Origin: Halorubrum rubrum
Lineage (GTDB): Archaea; Halobacteriota; Halobacteria; Halobacteriales; Haloferacaceae
Assembly (NCBI RefSeq): GCF_024494685.1
Contig: NZ_JANHDM010000001.1
Coordinates: 372,001-436,000 of the forward strand
Reading direction: 5' to 3'
DNA length: 64,000 nucleotides
The notes under the pieces are model-generated. The model was not told where the DNA came from and searched no databases. It saw nothing but the letters and a program-made list of their open reading frames with translations. Within the stretch, counting starts at the first letter, position 1. The number at the start of each line of letters is the position of its first letter. This document shows, one piece after another, positions 53,238-64,000 of the stretch. The position numbers and the translations under genes were made by a program.

Positions 53238-54230
53238 ATGCCGCTCATCAACACCGACAGCCAGCACGACCCGAACAAGATCCTGCCGATCGACTACGAC
53301 TGGGCCCGCGAGTACTACCGCGACGGCGTCAACAACAACTGGGTGCCCGAGGAGATCCCGATGGCCGACGACGTCCACCAGTGGGAGGGCGACGAGCTGA
53401 CCGACGCCGAGCGCCGGCTCGTCGAGTGGAACCTCGGGTTCTTCTCGACGGCCGAATCGCTGACCGCGAACAACCTCGTGCTCGCCGTCTACGACTACGT
53501 CACCGCGCCGGAGTGCCGCCAGTACCTCCTCCGGCAGGCGTACGAGGAGGCGGTCCACACGGACACGTTCATCTACTGCTGTGACTCGCTCGGCTTCGAT
53601 CCCGAGTACCTCTACGGGATGTACGACCGCATCCCCGCCATCGAGGCGAAAGACGAGTTCGTCGTCGATCTGACCCGCGCCATCGACCGCCCCGACTTCA
53701 CGATCGAGATCGACGAGGACGTCCGCGAGTTCGTCCGCGACCTCATCGGCTTCTACGTGATCATGGAGGGGATCTTCTTCTACGCCGGCTTCGCGATGAT
53801 GCTCGCGTTGAAGCGGCGCGGGAAGATGGTCGGCGTCGGCGAGCAGTTCGAGTACATCATGCGCGACGAGTCGCTCCACCTCAACTTCGGGGTGGAGCTG
53901 ATCAACACGATCCGCGAGGAGAACCCCGGCGTCTGGACCGACGAGTTCGAGGCGGAGATCGACGGGCTGATCCGCGAGGCGGTCGAGCTCGAGTCGGCGT
54001 ACGCCGCGGAGGCGTGCCCGCCGGACCTGCTGGGGATGTCCGCGGAGGGGTTCATCGAGTACGTCGAGTACATCGCGGACCGCCGGCTCACGCAGCTGGG
54101 GATGGAGGAGGCGTACGGGACCGAGAACCCGTTCCCGTGGATGTCCGAGGCGGTCGACCTCAACCGCGAGGCCAACTTCTTCGAGCGACAGGTGACCGAG
54201 TACCAGTCCGGCGGCTCGCTCGACTGGTAG
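53238..54230 (+). CDS. nrdB: Ribonucleotide reductase small subunit, class Ic-like
   Basis: 330-aa ferritin-like subunit that makes the radical. Ligands: Glu73 (FFSTAESLTANN), Glu104 and His107 (YEEAVHTDTF), Glu in YVIMEGIFF, and RDESLH. The tyrosine that carries the radical in class Ia (four residues after the first His) is Phe111, and the ligand that is Asp in E. coli is Glu73; both are hallmarks of class Ic enzymes with a Mn/Fe cofactor. ATG at 53238 preferred; an upstream GTG overlapping the nrdA stop is possible. Confidence 0.93.
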   Translation: MPLINTDSQHDPNKILPIDYDWAREYYRDGVNNNWVPEEIPMADDVHQWEGDELTDAERRLVEWNLGFFSTAESLTANNLVLAVYDYVTAPECRQYLLRQAYEEAVHTDTFIYCCDSLGFDPEYLYGMYDRIPAIEAKDEFVVDLTRAIDRPDFTIEIDEDVREFVRDLIGFYVIMEGIFFYAGFAMMLALKRRGKMVGVGEQFEYIMRDESLHLNFGVELINTIREENPGVWTDEFEAEIDGLIREAVELESAYAAEACPPDLLGMSAEGFIEYVEYIADRRLTQLGMEEAYGTENPFPWMSEAVDLNREANFFERQVTEYQSGGSLDW

Positions 54231-54285
54231 GCCCCCGCGAGCGACGCCGGCCGCTCGCCGCCCCGGAGTCTCGCCGACCCGGACT

Positions 54286-55578
54286 TCACCGGCCCGGACT
54301 CTCCGACTCCGACTCCAGCTCGATGTCGCGGTCGGCCTCGCGGTCGGGGCCGTCCGCGTCGTCGAGGTCCGGAGCGGTTCCGACGTCGACGTCCCCGCCC
54401 ACGTCGATATCCCCGCCCACGTCCACGTCGCCGGCGACGCCCGCCGCGTCGCGCTCGCGGCTCTCGTCGGTCCGGAGGTCGTCGTCGGCGACCGTGTCGA
54501 GCTGTTCGAGCGCGCTCTCGATGTCGTCGAGCCCGAGCAGCCGTTCGGTCTCCTCGTCGAACGCCTTGCTCTCGAGCCCCTCCATCTCCTGTGCGTCCGA
54601 CCCCGAGAGCGTCTTCCCGTAGCGGCCGACGAGGCTCGTGAGCTCCTGCGGGAGCACGAACGTCGTCGAGTCGCCCTTCCCGATCGCCGCCAGGGTGTCC
54701 ATGCCGCGCTCGATGATGGCGCGCTCGCCCATCGACTCGGCGGAGCGGGCGCGAAGCACCGTCGAGATGGCGTCCCCCTGCGCCTCGAGGATCTGGCTCT
54801 GTTTTTCCCCCTGCGCGCGGATGATGTTCGACTGCTTGTCGCCCTCCGCCTGCTCGACCGCCGAGCGGCGTTCCCCCTGCGCTTCGAGGATCATCGCGCG
54901 ACGGCGGCGCTCCGCGCCGGTCTGTTGCTCCATGGCGCGTTTGACCTCCGCGGAGGGGCTCACCTCGCGGACCTCGACGCCCTCGACGCGGATCCCCCAC
55001 TCGTCGGTCGGCTCGTCGAGCTCCTCGTTGATCCGGTCGTTGATCTGCTCGCGTCGGGAGAGCGTGTCGTCGAGCTCCATGTCGCCGAGGACGGCCCGGA
55101 GCGTGGTCTGGGCGAGGTTCGAGGTCGCCTTCTTGTAGTCGTCGACCTCGAGGAACGCCTTCTTCGCGTCCATCACCTTGATGTAGACGACCGCGTCCGC
55201 GGTCACCGGCGAGTTGTCACGCGTGATCGCCTCCTGGCGGGGCACGTCCAGCGTCTGCGTCCGCATGTCGAACGCGTACGTCCGCGAGACGAACGGTGGG
55301 ATGAGGTGGACGCCGGGTTCGAGAAGCGTCCGGTACTCGCCGAACACGGTCAGCGCCTCCTTCTCGTAGGCGTCGACGATCTCGACCGCGCTGGCGAGCG
55401 TCACGATCGCGAGCAGGATCGCCAGCACGCCGACCCCGAGGGTGAGGCTCTGGCTCAGCGCCGCGAACCCGACGACCAGCGCGAACGCCAGCGCCGTGTA
55501 CTGCCAGACGGAGTCGGGGATCCCGCCGGCCACGTCGGAGAGGTCTGGAGGGCCGTCCTGCGGGCCTTGTGTTCCCAT
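54286..55578 (-). CDS. SPFH/stomatin-like membrane protein
   Basis: 430 residues. Two hydrophobic segments (~29-45, 50-63), then an SPFH domain (EKEALTVFGEYRTLLEPGVH, RQEAITRDNSPVTADAVVYI) and a coiled region with repeated EAQGE/RAQGE units typical of stomatin. The C-terminal ~70 residues are acidic and hold three GGD-(V/I)-DVG-type repeats. Forms membrane microdomain assemblies in relatives. No NfeD-like partner gene is adjacent. Confidence 0.9.
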   Translation of the reverse strand: MGTQGPQDGPPDLSDVAGGIPDSVWQYTALAFALVVGFAALSQSLTLGVGVLAILLAIVTLASAVEIVDAYEKEALTVFGEYRTLLEPGVHLIPPFVSRTYAFDMRTQTLDVPRQEAITRDNSPVTADAVVYIKVMDAKKAFLEVDDYKKATSNLAQTTLRAVLGDMELDDTLSRREQINDRINEELDEPTDEWGIRVEGVEVREVSPSAEVKRAMEQQTGAERRRRAMILEAQGERRSAVEQAEGDKQSNIIRAQGEKQSQILEAQGDAISTVLRARSAESMGERAIIERGMDTLAAIGKGDSTTFVLPQELTSLVGRYGKTLSGSDAQEMEGLESKAFDEETERLLGLDDIESALEQLDTVADDDLRTDESRERDAAGVAGDVDVGGDIDVGGDVDVGTAPDLDDADGPDREADRDIELESESESPGR

Positions 55579-55752
55579 ACCCGAGGTTACGGTTCGACGA
55601 CGTTAACAGTTCGCACGAAACCGGGATCGGAGACGCGCGGAGCGGGCGACTCGCGAGGATCCGCGGGGTGATCTCGGATCGACGGTGTGATCGCCGATCT
55701 CCGTCCCCGCCGTGGGGAAGCGTCTTGGTCTGGGGAGGAGTGGGTACGCCGG

Positions 55753-56073
55753 ATGTATCTGGTGACGTTCCGCCTCGCTCCGGGCGAGTACGACGCGGAG
55801 TTCCACGAGTTGAACGACGCGATACAGGCGGCCGCCGAGGACACGGAGGGGTATCTGGGCAAACGGACGTGGCACGCACCGGACGACGAGGAGGTGCTCG
55901 TCGTCTACTACTGGGAGACGTTGGACGCGCTCGAGTCGTTCGGGGCGGATTCGGACCACGAACGCGCGAAACGGCGGTGGACGGAGTGGTACGACGCGTA
56001 CGAGGTCACCGTCACGGAGGTCGTCGAGGCGTACGGGAGCGGATTCGGCGAGGACGCGAACCCGTTCGTGTAA
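55753..56073 (+). CDS. Antibiotic biosynthesis monooxygenase-like (ABM) fold protein
   Basis: 106-aa protein with the dimeric ferredoxin-like ABM pattern: MYLVTFRLAPGEYDAEFHEL, AAEDTEGYLGKRTWHAPDDE, VLVVYYWETLDALESFGADS. Members oxidise quinones, degrade haem or are regulators; no haem or substrate residue can be named here. ATG at 55753, single gene divergent from the SPFH gene. Confidence 0.8.
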   Translation: MYLVTFRLAPGEYDAEFHELNDAIQAAAEDTEGYLGKRTWHAPDDEEVLVVYYWETLDALESFGADSDHERAKRRWTEWYDAYEVTVTEVVEAYGSGFGEDANPFV

Positions 56074-56230
56074 GGCTCGAACGAGAGGATTCCGTTGAAT
56101 CCTGTTCTTCGAATGCGTTCCCTACCGAGATCCTCGTCAGGATTTGAGTGCTAGTTGTACGGGTGTTTCGTGAATTATCGAGGTGATAAAAAGAATGTCG
56201 TTGCTGGCGCGGTGAACACCAGCAAAGCCC

Positions 56231-56368
56231 CAGTCGCGAGAACTCGCGCGGCTTGCTGTGCTCCTCGCTCGCTTCGCTCGCTGCGGTGTCGCCGGCGGCT
56301 CCGCCGCCGGCTGCCCGTGGCGCGTAGCGCCACGCTGCTTACTGCGCCGGGCTTCGTCCTCGCGACTG
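56231..56368. repeat. Hairpin-rich element with 10-bp inverted ends
   Basis: CAGTCGCGAG (56231-56240) and CTCGCGACTG (56359-56368) are perfect inverted repeats bounding 138 bp. Inside lie three hairpins: CGCGAG/CTCGCG (56235-56248), GCCGGCGG/CCGCCGGC (56291-56311), and GTGGCGC/GCGCCAC (56317-56333), plus a GCTCGCTTCGCTCGC tract. No protein is encoded. It looks like a small dispersed element (MITE-like) or structured RNA. The rest of the 56074-56596 gap shows nothing clear. Confidence 0.7.
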
Positions 56369-56596
56369 CCCCTTTGAGTCCCCCCGCAACTGCCCCGAAC
56401 CTCACACCTCCCCAGCCTCGCGGTTCGCGCTCTCCGAGCGCTCACCGCGTCCCTCGCGTTCCGGTCGCGGGCCGTCGGCCCGCTCCCGGGCGCGCCACCG
56501 CTCCGGCGATCGTTCGTTGTTTGGGCCCCTCCGAGCTACCGGTAGCATCCGTGAACGTCTGTCGGCTTTAACCGGATCGCGCACGGAGGGAGGTAC

Positions 56597-57898
56597 ATGC
56601 CCAGCGACGAGGATCCCGACCGCGAGTTCCGCACGCGAAGCGTCCACGCCGGGTCGACGCCGGACCCGACCACGGGGGCGCGCGCGACTCCGATCTACCA
56701 GACGACCGCCTACGAGTTCGACGACGCCGACCACGCCGCGCGGCTGTTCGCGTTAGAGGAGGCGGGCAACGTCTACTCGCGGATCATGAACCCGACGAAC
56801 GCGGCGCTCGAAGAGCGGATCGCCTCCCTCGAGAACGGCGTGGGCGCGATCGCCACCTCCTCGGGAATGGCGGCGCTCGACCTCGCGACGTTCATGCTGG
56901 CCGCCGCCGGCGACAACGTCGTCACCTCCTCGGCGCTGTACGGCGGTACCTACACCTACCTCACCCACTCCGTCGAGCGCCGGGGCGTCTCGACGCGGTT
57001 CGTCGACCCGCTCGACTACGAGGGGTACGCCGAGGCGATCGACGACGACACCGCCTACGTCCACCTCGAGACGATCGGTAACCCCTCGCTGGTCACCCCT
57101 GACATCGAGCGGATCGCGGAGATCGCCCACGAGCACGGCGTCCCGCTGTTCGTCGACAACACGTTCGCGACGCCGTACCTCTGCCGGCCGCTCGACCACG
57201 GCGCGGACCTCGTCTGGGAGTCGACGACGAAGTGGCTCACCGGCAACGGGACCACGATCGGCGGCGTCCTCGTCGACGGCGGCTCGTTCCCGTGGGGCGA
57301 GTACCCCGAGACGTTCCCGGAGATAGCGCAGGACAACCCCGCCTACCACGGGATCAACTACGTCGACGCGTTCGGCGAGGCGGCGTTCACGTTCGCGGCC
57401 GTCACCCGCGGCCTGCGCGACCTGGGCAACCAGCAGGCCCCCTTCGACGCGTGGAACACGCTCCAGCAGACCGAGTCGCTCCCGCTGCGGATGGACCGCC
57501 ACTGCGAGAACGCCGCGGTCGTCGCGGAGTACCTCGAGGAGCACGGGGACGTGGCGTGGGTGAACTACCCCGGCCTGGAGAGTCACGAGACCCACGAGGA
57601 GGCGAGCGAGTACCTCGAGGGCGGCTACGGCGGCATGATCACGTTCGGGCTGGAGGCCGGCTTCGAGGCCGCGAAGGCGACCGTCGAGAACACGGAGCTC
57701 GCCTCGCTGCTCGCGAACGTCGGCGACGCGAAGACGCTCGTGATCCACCCCGCCTCGACGACCCACCAACAGCTGACCGAGGAGGAGCAGGCGGCCGCCG
57801 GCGTCACCGGCGACATGGTGCGGCTCTCGGTGGGGATCGAGGACCCCGCGGACATCGTCGCCGACCTGGAGGCGGCGATCGAGACGGCGACGGAGTAA
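56597..57898 (+). CDS. O-acetylhomoserine sulfhydrylase / cystathionine gamma-synthase family enzyme
   Basis: 433-aa Cys/Met-metabolism PLP enzyme. TRSVHAGSTPDPTTGARATP at the start, YSRIMNPTNAALEERIASLE, SSGMAALDLATFML, and the PLP lysine in WESTTKWLTGNGTTIGG. Length and the FPEIAQDNPAYHG segment fit O-acetylhomoserine sulfhydrylase (MetY) rather than the shorter MetB, so direct sulfhydrylation to homocysteine is likely. No metX gene is in this window. Confidence 0.9.
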   Translation: MPSDEDPDREFRTRSVHAGSTPDPTTGARATPIYQTTAYEFDDADHAARLFALEEAGNVYSRIMNPTNAALEERIASLENGVGAIATSSGMAALDLATFMLAAAGDNVVTSSALYGGTYTYLTHSVERRGVSTRFVDPLDYEGYAEAIDDDTAYVHLETIGNPSLVTPDIERIAEIAHEHGVPLFVDNTFATPYLCRPLDHGADLVWESTTKWLTGNGTTIGGVLVDGGSFPWGEYPETFPEIAQDNPAYHGINYVDAFGEAAFTFAAVTRGLRDLGNQQAPFDAWNTLQQTESLPLRMDRHCENAAVVAEYLEEHGDVAWVNYPGLESHETHEEASEYLEGGYGGMITFGLEAGFEAAKATVENTELASLLANVGDAKTLVIHPASTTHQQLTEEEQAAAGVTGDMVRLSVGIEDPADIVADLEAAIETATE

Positions 57899-57950
57899 CG
57901 CCGGTTCGGGAGGACGACGGAGCGAGAGAGGTACGCCGTCCCTCGGGCAG

Positions 57951-59171
57951 TCACGCCGGCGTCAGCCGCGCGACCGGCGCGTCCCCGGCGTCGACCGCGA
58001 CGTAGAGGTGGCCCGTGTCCGGATGCTCGGCGACGGTACGGACCCGCCACTCCCGGTCGGTCAACAGCCGCTCGATCCCGGTCGCCTCCCGTCCCTCGAC
58101 GGTCAGCCGGGCGAGCGCCCGCGAGGCGAGCCCGCCCACGAACAGGTCGCCCTCCCAGTCGGGGAACGCGGTTCCGGAACAGAACGTCATCCCGCCCGGC
58201 GGGAAGCCGCCGCTCCCGCAGGGCCACGAGTACGCCGGCGCGATCACGTCCTCGCGGTCGTCGTGGGAGACGCCGATGGGCTCGCCGGTGTCGTAGGTAC
58301 ACCCCTCGTCGGCGACCGGCCAGCCGTAGTTGCCGCCCCGCCGGAGCACGTTGATCTCGTCGCCGGCCCGCTCGCCGTACTCGCTCTCCCAGATCTCGCC
58401 CGTCTCGGGGTGGACGGTCAACCCTTGCGCGTTGCGGTGGCCGTAGCTGAATATCGCGTCCCGCGCGTCCGGATCGTCGACGAACGGGTTGTCCGCGGGG
58501 ACCGAGCCGTCGGCCTCGAGCCGGAGGGTCTTGCCGAGTTCGACGCCCAGATCCTGGGCGACGTGGTCCGGGCCGAAGTCCTTGAACTGGCGGTCGCCGA
58601 CGGTGACGTACAGCCGCTCGTCCGCGTCGAAGGCGATCCGCGATCCGTAGTGACCCGTCGAGTCGACGAAGGGTTCGGCGGCGTGGAGGACCTCGAACCC
58701 CTCCAGTCGGGCGCCGTCCGGGTCGAACCGCCCGCGGCCGACGTGGGTCGCCGTGTCGCCGGCGGCGTTCGACGCCGAGTAGGTGAGGTACGCCCAGCCC
58801 GGATCCGGGAACGCCGGACCGAGCGCGACGTCGAGGAGCCCGCCCTGTCCGCGTGCGTCGACCGCGGGCGTCCCGTCGACGGGACGAACGTCGCCCGACT
58901 CGGGGTCGACGACGTTCAGCGTTCCCGCTCGTTCGGTGACGAAGAGGTCGCCGTCGGGAAGGAAGGCGATCGACCACGGGTGCTCGAATCCGGAGGCGAC
59001 GGTCTCGACCGCGTACGCCGCGTCCGGATCGGGTCCATCGTCGCCGTCGGCGGGCCCCCCGTTTCCCGCGTCGTCGCCGTTACCACCGGAACCACCGCCG
59101 TTTCCAACACAGCCAGCGAGCGTTCCGGTCCCGGCGAGCCCGGCGAGCGAGAGGAATCGACGTCGGTCCAT
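57951..59171 (-). CDS. PQQ-type sugar dehydrogenase lipoprotein
   Basis: 406 residues. Twin-arginine signal MDRRRFLSLAGLAGTGTLAGC with a lipobox LAGC, a disordered Gly/Asp/Asn linker, then a six-bladed propeller of the soluble glucose dehydrogenase (GSDH/YliI) type: HPWSIAFLPDGDLFVTERAG, GGLLDVALGPAFPDPGWAYL, GHYGSRIAFDADERLYVTVGD, YGHRNAQGLTVHPETGEIWE. Oxidation of aldose sugars outside the cell with PQQ is the family activity; whether this host makes PQQ cannot be told. Confidence 0.88.
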   Translation of the reverse strand: MDRRRFLSLAGLAGTGTLAGCVGNGGGSGGNGDDAGNGGPADGDDGPDPDAAYAVETVASGFEHPWSIAFLPDGDLFVTERAGTLNVVDPESGDVRPVDGTPAVDARGQGGLLDVALGPAFPDPGWAYLTYSASNAAGDTATHVGRGRFDPDGARLEGFEVLHAAEPFVDSTGHYGSRIAFDADERLYVTVGDRQFKDFGPDHVAQDLGVELGKTLRLEADGSVPADNPFVDDPDARDAIFSYGHRNAQGLTVHPETGEIWESEYGERAGDEINVLRRGGNYGWPVADEGCTYDTGEPIGVSHDDREDVIAPAYSWPCGSGGFPPGGMTFCSGTAFPDWEGDLFVGGLASRALARLTVEGREATGIERLLTDREWRVRTVAEHPDTGHLYVAVDAGDAPVARLTPA

Positions 59172-59256
59172 CGTGTCGGCGGTGGGGCCCGCCGGACATC
59201 AAGGGCGCGGTGGGCGAGGAGCGTCTCGGGGCGGGAGAAACCCACGAACGGCGGCC

Positions 59257-60072
59257 TCAGAGGTCGTCGCGCTCGAACTTCAACAGCCCAGCCAGCGGGG
59301 GCGCGAGCGTCCAGAAGACCAGCATCGCGACCGCGGAGATCTGTCGGTCCACCGACTCGCCGGCGAACAGCTGGTCGCCCAGGAACGCGTTGGCGAGGAG
59401 TTCGATCCCGCTCGTCGGATTCGCGGCGTCGAGGAACGTGCGGATCTGCGCCATGGAGACGGGGAGCGCCTCGATCGGTCCGGAGAACGCCCCGACCACG
59501 CGACCGGTGAACAGTCCCCACAGCAGCACGAAGAGGGCGTAGACGCCGATGCCGGCGATGAGCGCGCGCTGGCGGGTCGCTACCGCGGCCGAGCAGCCGA
59601 CCGCGATGGCGACGAACACCACCCCGAGCGTCGCGGCGAAGACGGTGTATCCGAGGAACGCCCCCGCGTTGAACGTCACCGGGACGACGATCAACACGAG
59701 CGCGGGCAGCAGGAAGCCGGCGAACGTCGCCAGCGCCAGCGCCGCACCCCGACCGATCACCTTGCCGAAGACGACGTCGGCCCGCGAGTGGGGTAAAGAG
59801 AGGAGCAGCTTCAGCGAACCGGACTCGCGCTCGCCGCTCACGGCGTTGTAGCCGACGACGACGCCCACGAGCGGGACCAGCCCGGTAACGAGCACCGGGC
59901 CGACGAACGAGCTCAAGAGCAGCTCCGTCGCGAACTGCTCGGCCTGTCCCTGCGGGCGGACGACGTACGCGAAGACGGCGACGAGAAGCGAGAACAGCGC
60001 GACGAGAAGCACCATCCCGCGCGACCTGACCGTGTCCTGGAAGTCCTTGTTCGCGACCGCGAGCAGGCTCAT
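59257..60072 (-). CDS. ABC-2 type exporter permease
   Basis: 271-aa membrane protein with six helices, starting MSLLAVANKDFQDTVRSRGM as in NosY-like permeases, with SGERESGSLKLLLSLPHSRADVVFGK, the ABC-2 coupling region. Pairs with the ATPase upstream through a 4-bp overlap. Substrate unknown. Confidence 0.85.
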   Translation of the reverse strand: MSLLAVANKDFQDTVRSRGMVLLVALFSLLVAVFAYVVRPQGQAEQFATELLLSSFVGPVLVTGLVPLVGVVVGYNAVSGERESGSLKLLLSLPHSRADVVFGKVIGRGAALALATFAGFLLPALVLIVVPVTFNAGAFLGYTVFAATLGVVFVAIAVGCSAAVATRQRALIAGIGVYALFVLLWGLFTGRVVGAFSGPIEALPVSMAQIRTFLDAANPTSGIELLANAFLGDQLFAGESVDRQISAVAMLVFWTLAPPLAGLLKFERDDL

Positions 60073-61022
60073 GCGTCCACCTCCTCCGTGGCCGCGTCTC
60101 CGTGCCTCCTCGGCGTCCCCTCGCCCTCCGTGTACGCCAGGAAGAGGTCCTCCAGCGACGCCTCCTCCGTGTGGAAGTCGTCGACGACGGCACCCGCGTC
60201 CTCGGCCGCGGCGATGACCCGCGTCTTCACGCCGGGGTCGCAGCTCACGAGGAGGGTGTCCCCGTCGGCGTCGACCCGCGAGACGCCCTCGACCGCGCGG
60301 ACCGCGTCGACGACCGCGTCGGTCGCGTCGTCGACGGTCACTTCCAGCGTCTCGCCGTCGCCGACCGCCTCGCGGAGCCCCTCGATGGAGTCCTCGGCGA
60401 CGAGCTCGCCCTCCCGGAGGATGCCGACGCGATCACAGACGGCTTCGACCTGCGCGAGCACGTGCGAGGAGAAGAAGACGGTCGCGCCGCGGTCGGCCTC
60501 CGCGGCGACGATCTCACGCATGTCCTTCACGCCCGCGGGGTCGAGCCCGGAGGAGGGCTCGTCGAGGATCAGCAGGTCGGGGTCGCCGACGAGCGCCATC
60601 GCGAGCGCGAGCCGCTGGCGCATCCCCTTCGAGTAGCCGCCCGCCTTGCGGTCGGCGTCCTCGAGGAGGCCGACCCGCTCGAGGACGGGTTCGGGCTCGA
60701 CGTCGACCTCCTTCGACTCGATCGCGAACTCGACGTGTCTCCGGCCGGAGAGCCGATCGTACACGGAGAATCCGTCGGGGAGAACGCCGGTCCGTCGGCG
60801 GATCTCGACGCTGTCCGCGGTGGCGTCGTGGCCGAGCACGGTCACGGTTCCTTCGCTCGGCCGGACGAGGTCGAGCACCATGTCGATGGTCGTCGACTTT
60901 CCCGCCCCGTTGGGGCCGAGGAAGCCGTACACCTCGCCTTCCTCGACGGTGAGGTCGAGATCCCGCACGGCCGTGACGCCCGGAAACTCCTTCGTCACGC
61001 CGCGCAGATCGATGGCGGTCAT
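60069..61022 (-). CDS. ABC exporter ATP-binding protein
   Basis: 317 residues. Walker A GPNGAGKST, signature YSKGMRQRLALAMAL, Walker B LLILDEPSSGLDP, H-loop VFFSSHVLA. The C-terminal ~90 residues (LRVTVDDATD-like end, DTLLVSCDPGVK) are an extra ferredoxin-like domain seen in CcmA/NosF-type exporters. Translationally coupled to the permease. Confidence 0.9.
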   Translation of the reverse strand: MTAIDLRGVTKEFPGVTAVRDLDLTVEEGEVYGFLGPNGAGKSTTIDMVLDLVRPSEGTVTVLGHDATADSVEIRRRTGVLPDGFSVYDRLSGRRHVEFAIESKEVDVEPEPVLERVGLLEDADRKAGGYSKGMRQRLALAMALVGDPDLLILDEPSSGLDPAGVKDMREIVAAEADRGATVFFSSHVLAQVEAVCDRVGILREGELVAEDSIEGLREAVGDGETLEVTVDDATDAVVDAVRAVEGVSRVDADGDTLLVSCDPGVKTRVIAAAEDAGAVVDDFHTEEASLEDLFLAYTEGEGTPRRHGDAATEEVDA

Positions 61023-61097
61023 ATCCTCCCGTTCCGGTGGGATCGGATAAAGGGTTGTGGCTCGCCACGGCGTCGAGACCGAACGACTCGCGTCGCT

Positions 61098-63347
<2,250 letters not shown>

Positions 63348-63372
63348 CACATCGGACATAGATTTCGAAGAC

Positions 63373-64000
63373 ATGACAAACGACACGCCGACGGGACCGC
63401 TGGCGGAACTGTACGAGGGGCGCATCGGGACCCCGACGACCGACGACGAGGTGCGTGGATACTGGATATTCTCGCTGGGCGTGCTCGTCGGCGTCCTCGG
63501 CGTCGTCGTCTTCGCGGTCACCGCGCCGCGGACGACGAGTCGGGCCGTGGGGTACGCGCTCGTCGCACTCTCGCCCCCGCTCGTCATGCTCGGGGCCATC
63601 GTGCGGTTCCCGCTCCGACGGTCGGCGACGACGCTCGGAACGCTCGGCGGGCTGTTGACGCTCGCGGCCGTCGCCTACTTCTTCGTCGTCTTCCCCGACG
63701 GCTGGTCGCGGGCGACCGGGAACGCGACCGCCAACGCGCTGTACGCGGCGGGCATCGTCGTGATCGGGCTGGCGGGGACGATCGTCCCTCTGGTGACCGA
63801 CCCGGTTCGGGAGGATTACGAGCGGATGCGAGCCGAGACGGCCGCCACCGCGGCCGCCAGCGAGGAGACGGAATCGGAGCTCGCGACGACGGAGGGCGAA
63901 CTCGAGGCGACCCGCGAGGAACTCGAGGCGACCCGCGACGAGCTCGACGCCGCCGAGGCGCGGATCGAGGAGATCGAGACGGGAGCGGCGGCGGAAGCGG
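63373..64000 (+). CDS. Membrane protein with C-terminal coiled coil (partial)
   Basis: Open from ATG to the window end (209 codons seen, gene continues). After MTNDTPTGPLAELYEGRIG come four hydrophobic segments (YWIFSLGVLVGVLGVVVFAV, GYALVALSPPLVMLGAIV, LGGLLTLAAVAYFFVVF, ALYAAGIVVIGLAGTIVPLV), then a charged coiled coil with heptad-like repeats ELEATREELEATRDELDAAE. The layout recalls haloarchaeal DUF7139 proteins, from memory. Function unknown. Confidence 0.75.
   Translation, partial: MTNDTPTGPLAELYEGRIGTPTTDDEVRGYWIFSLGVLVGVLGVVVFAVTAPRTTSRAVGYALVALSPPLVMLGAIVRFPLRRSATTLGTLGGLLTLAAVAYFFVVFPDGWSRATGNATANALYAAGIVVIGLAGTIVPLVTDPVREDYERMRAETAATAAASEETESELATTEGELEATREELEATRDELDAAEARIEEIETGAAAEA

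Overview
The window is chromosomal DNA from a haloarchaeon, most like Halorubrum or a close relative. The evidence is very high G+C with G/C-rich third codon positions, strongly acidic proteins, AT-rich TATA elements about 25-35 bp before start codons (leaderless style), and archaeal or haloarchaeal marker genes: tbp, radA, orc1/cdc6, rdfA next to an SMC-like gene, a DUF1931 histone-fold protein, and an NAD-dependent DNA ligase of bacterial type. Almost all DNA is coding. I see no rRNA, tRNA, CRISPR array or transposase.

Layout. 1-4071: phosphohexomutase, a small lower-GC patch with an unrecognised gene and an amphi-Trp protein, then a coupled FMN reductase/rhodanese pair. 4072-13583: an apparently complete minus-strand arginine pathway from glutamate through the LysW/ArgW carrier protein route (argG-argH-argW-argX-argC-argB-argD-argE-argF in transcription order). 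13907-14521: a VapBC toxin-antitoxin pair with a 16-bp palindrome beside its start. 14604-18301: hemL, a membrane protein and an ammonium transporter fused to a PII domain. 18792-24377: radA, an ACT-domain regulator, two membrane proteins, an XPD-type helicase and tbp. 24850-27491: rdfA behind a 28-bp dyad, then an SMC-like ATPase. 27619-40020: a likely catabolic and uptake region with a CitE/HpcH-type lyase, IclR regulator, aldo-keto reductase, RraA-type aldolase, universal stress protein, thioredoxin-fold protein, a five-part dipeptide/oligopeptide-type ABC transporter and a fumarylacetoacetate-hydrolase-family enzyme. 40536-46584: tRNA G10 methyltransferase, orc1/cdc6, rpiA, DUF1931 protein, larB, GIY-YIG protein, hisG and a membrane protein. 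46679-55578: a 14-bp tandem repeat before uvrB, two small envelope genes, class I ribonucleotide reductase nrdAB and an SPFH protein. 55753-64000: monooxygenase-fold protein, a hairpin-rich element with inverted termini, an O-acetylhomoserine/cystathionine-type enzyme, a PQQ-type sugar dehydrogenase lipoprotein, a two-gene ABC exporter, ligA and a partial membrane gene.

Most unusual points. (1) The solute-binding lipoprotein of the ABC transporter looks circularly permuted: the C-terminal part of a normal SBP_bac_5 protein sits at the N-terminus. (2) The same transporter is chained by 4-bp stop/start overlaps, including a 17-codon leader ORF and a 39-codon linker ORF outside known families. 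(3) The LysW/ArgW carrier lacks all four zinc-ligand cysteines but keeps the EDWGE tail. (4) NrdB carries Phe and Glu at the two positions that mark class Ic (Mn/Fe) enzymes. (5) Several strong dyads sit at promoters of rdfA, vapB, iclR, the binding-protein gene and nrdA. (6) A 138-bp element of nested hairpins with 10-bp inverted ends lies at 56231-56368.
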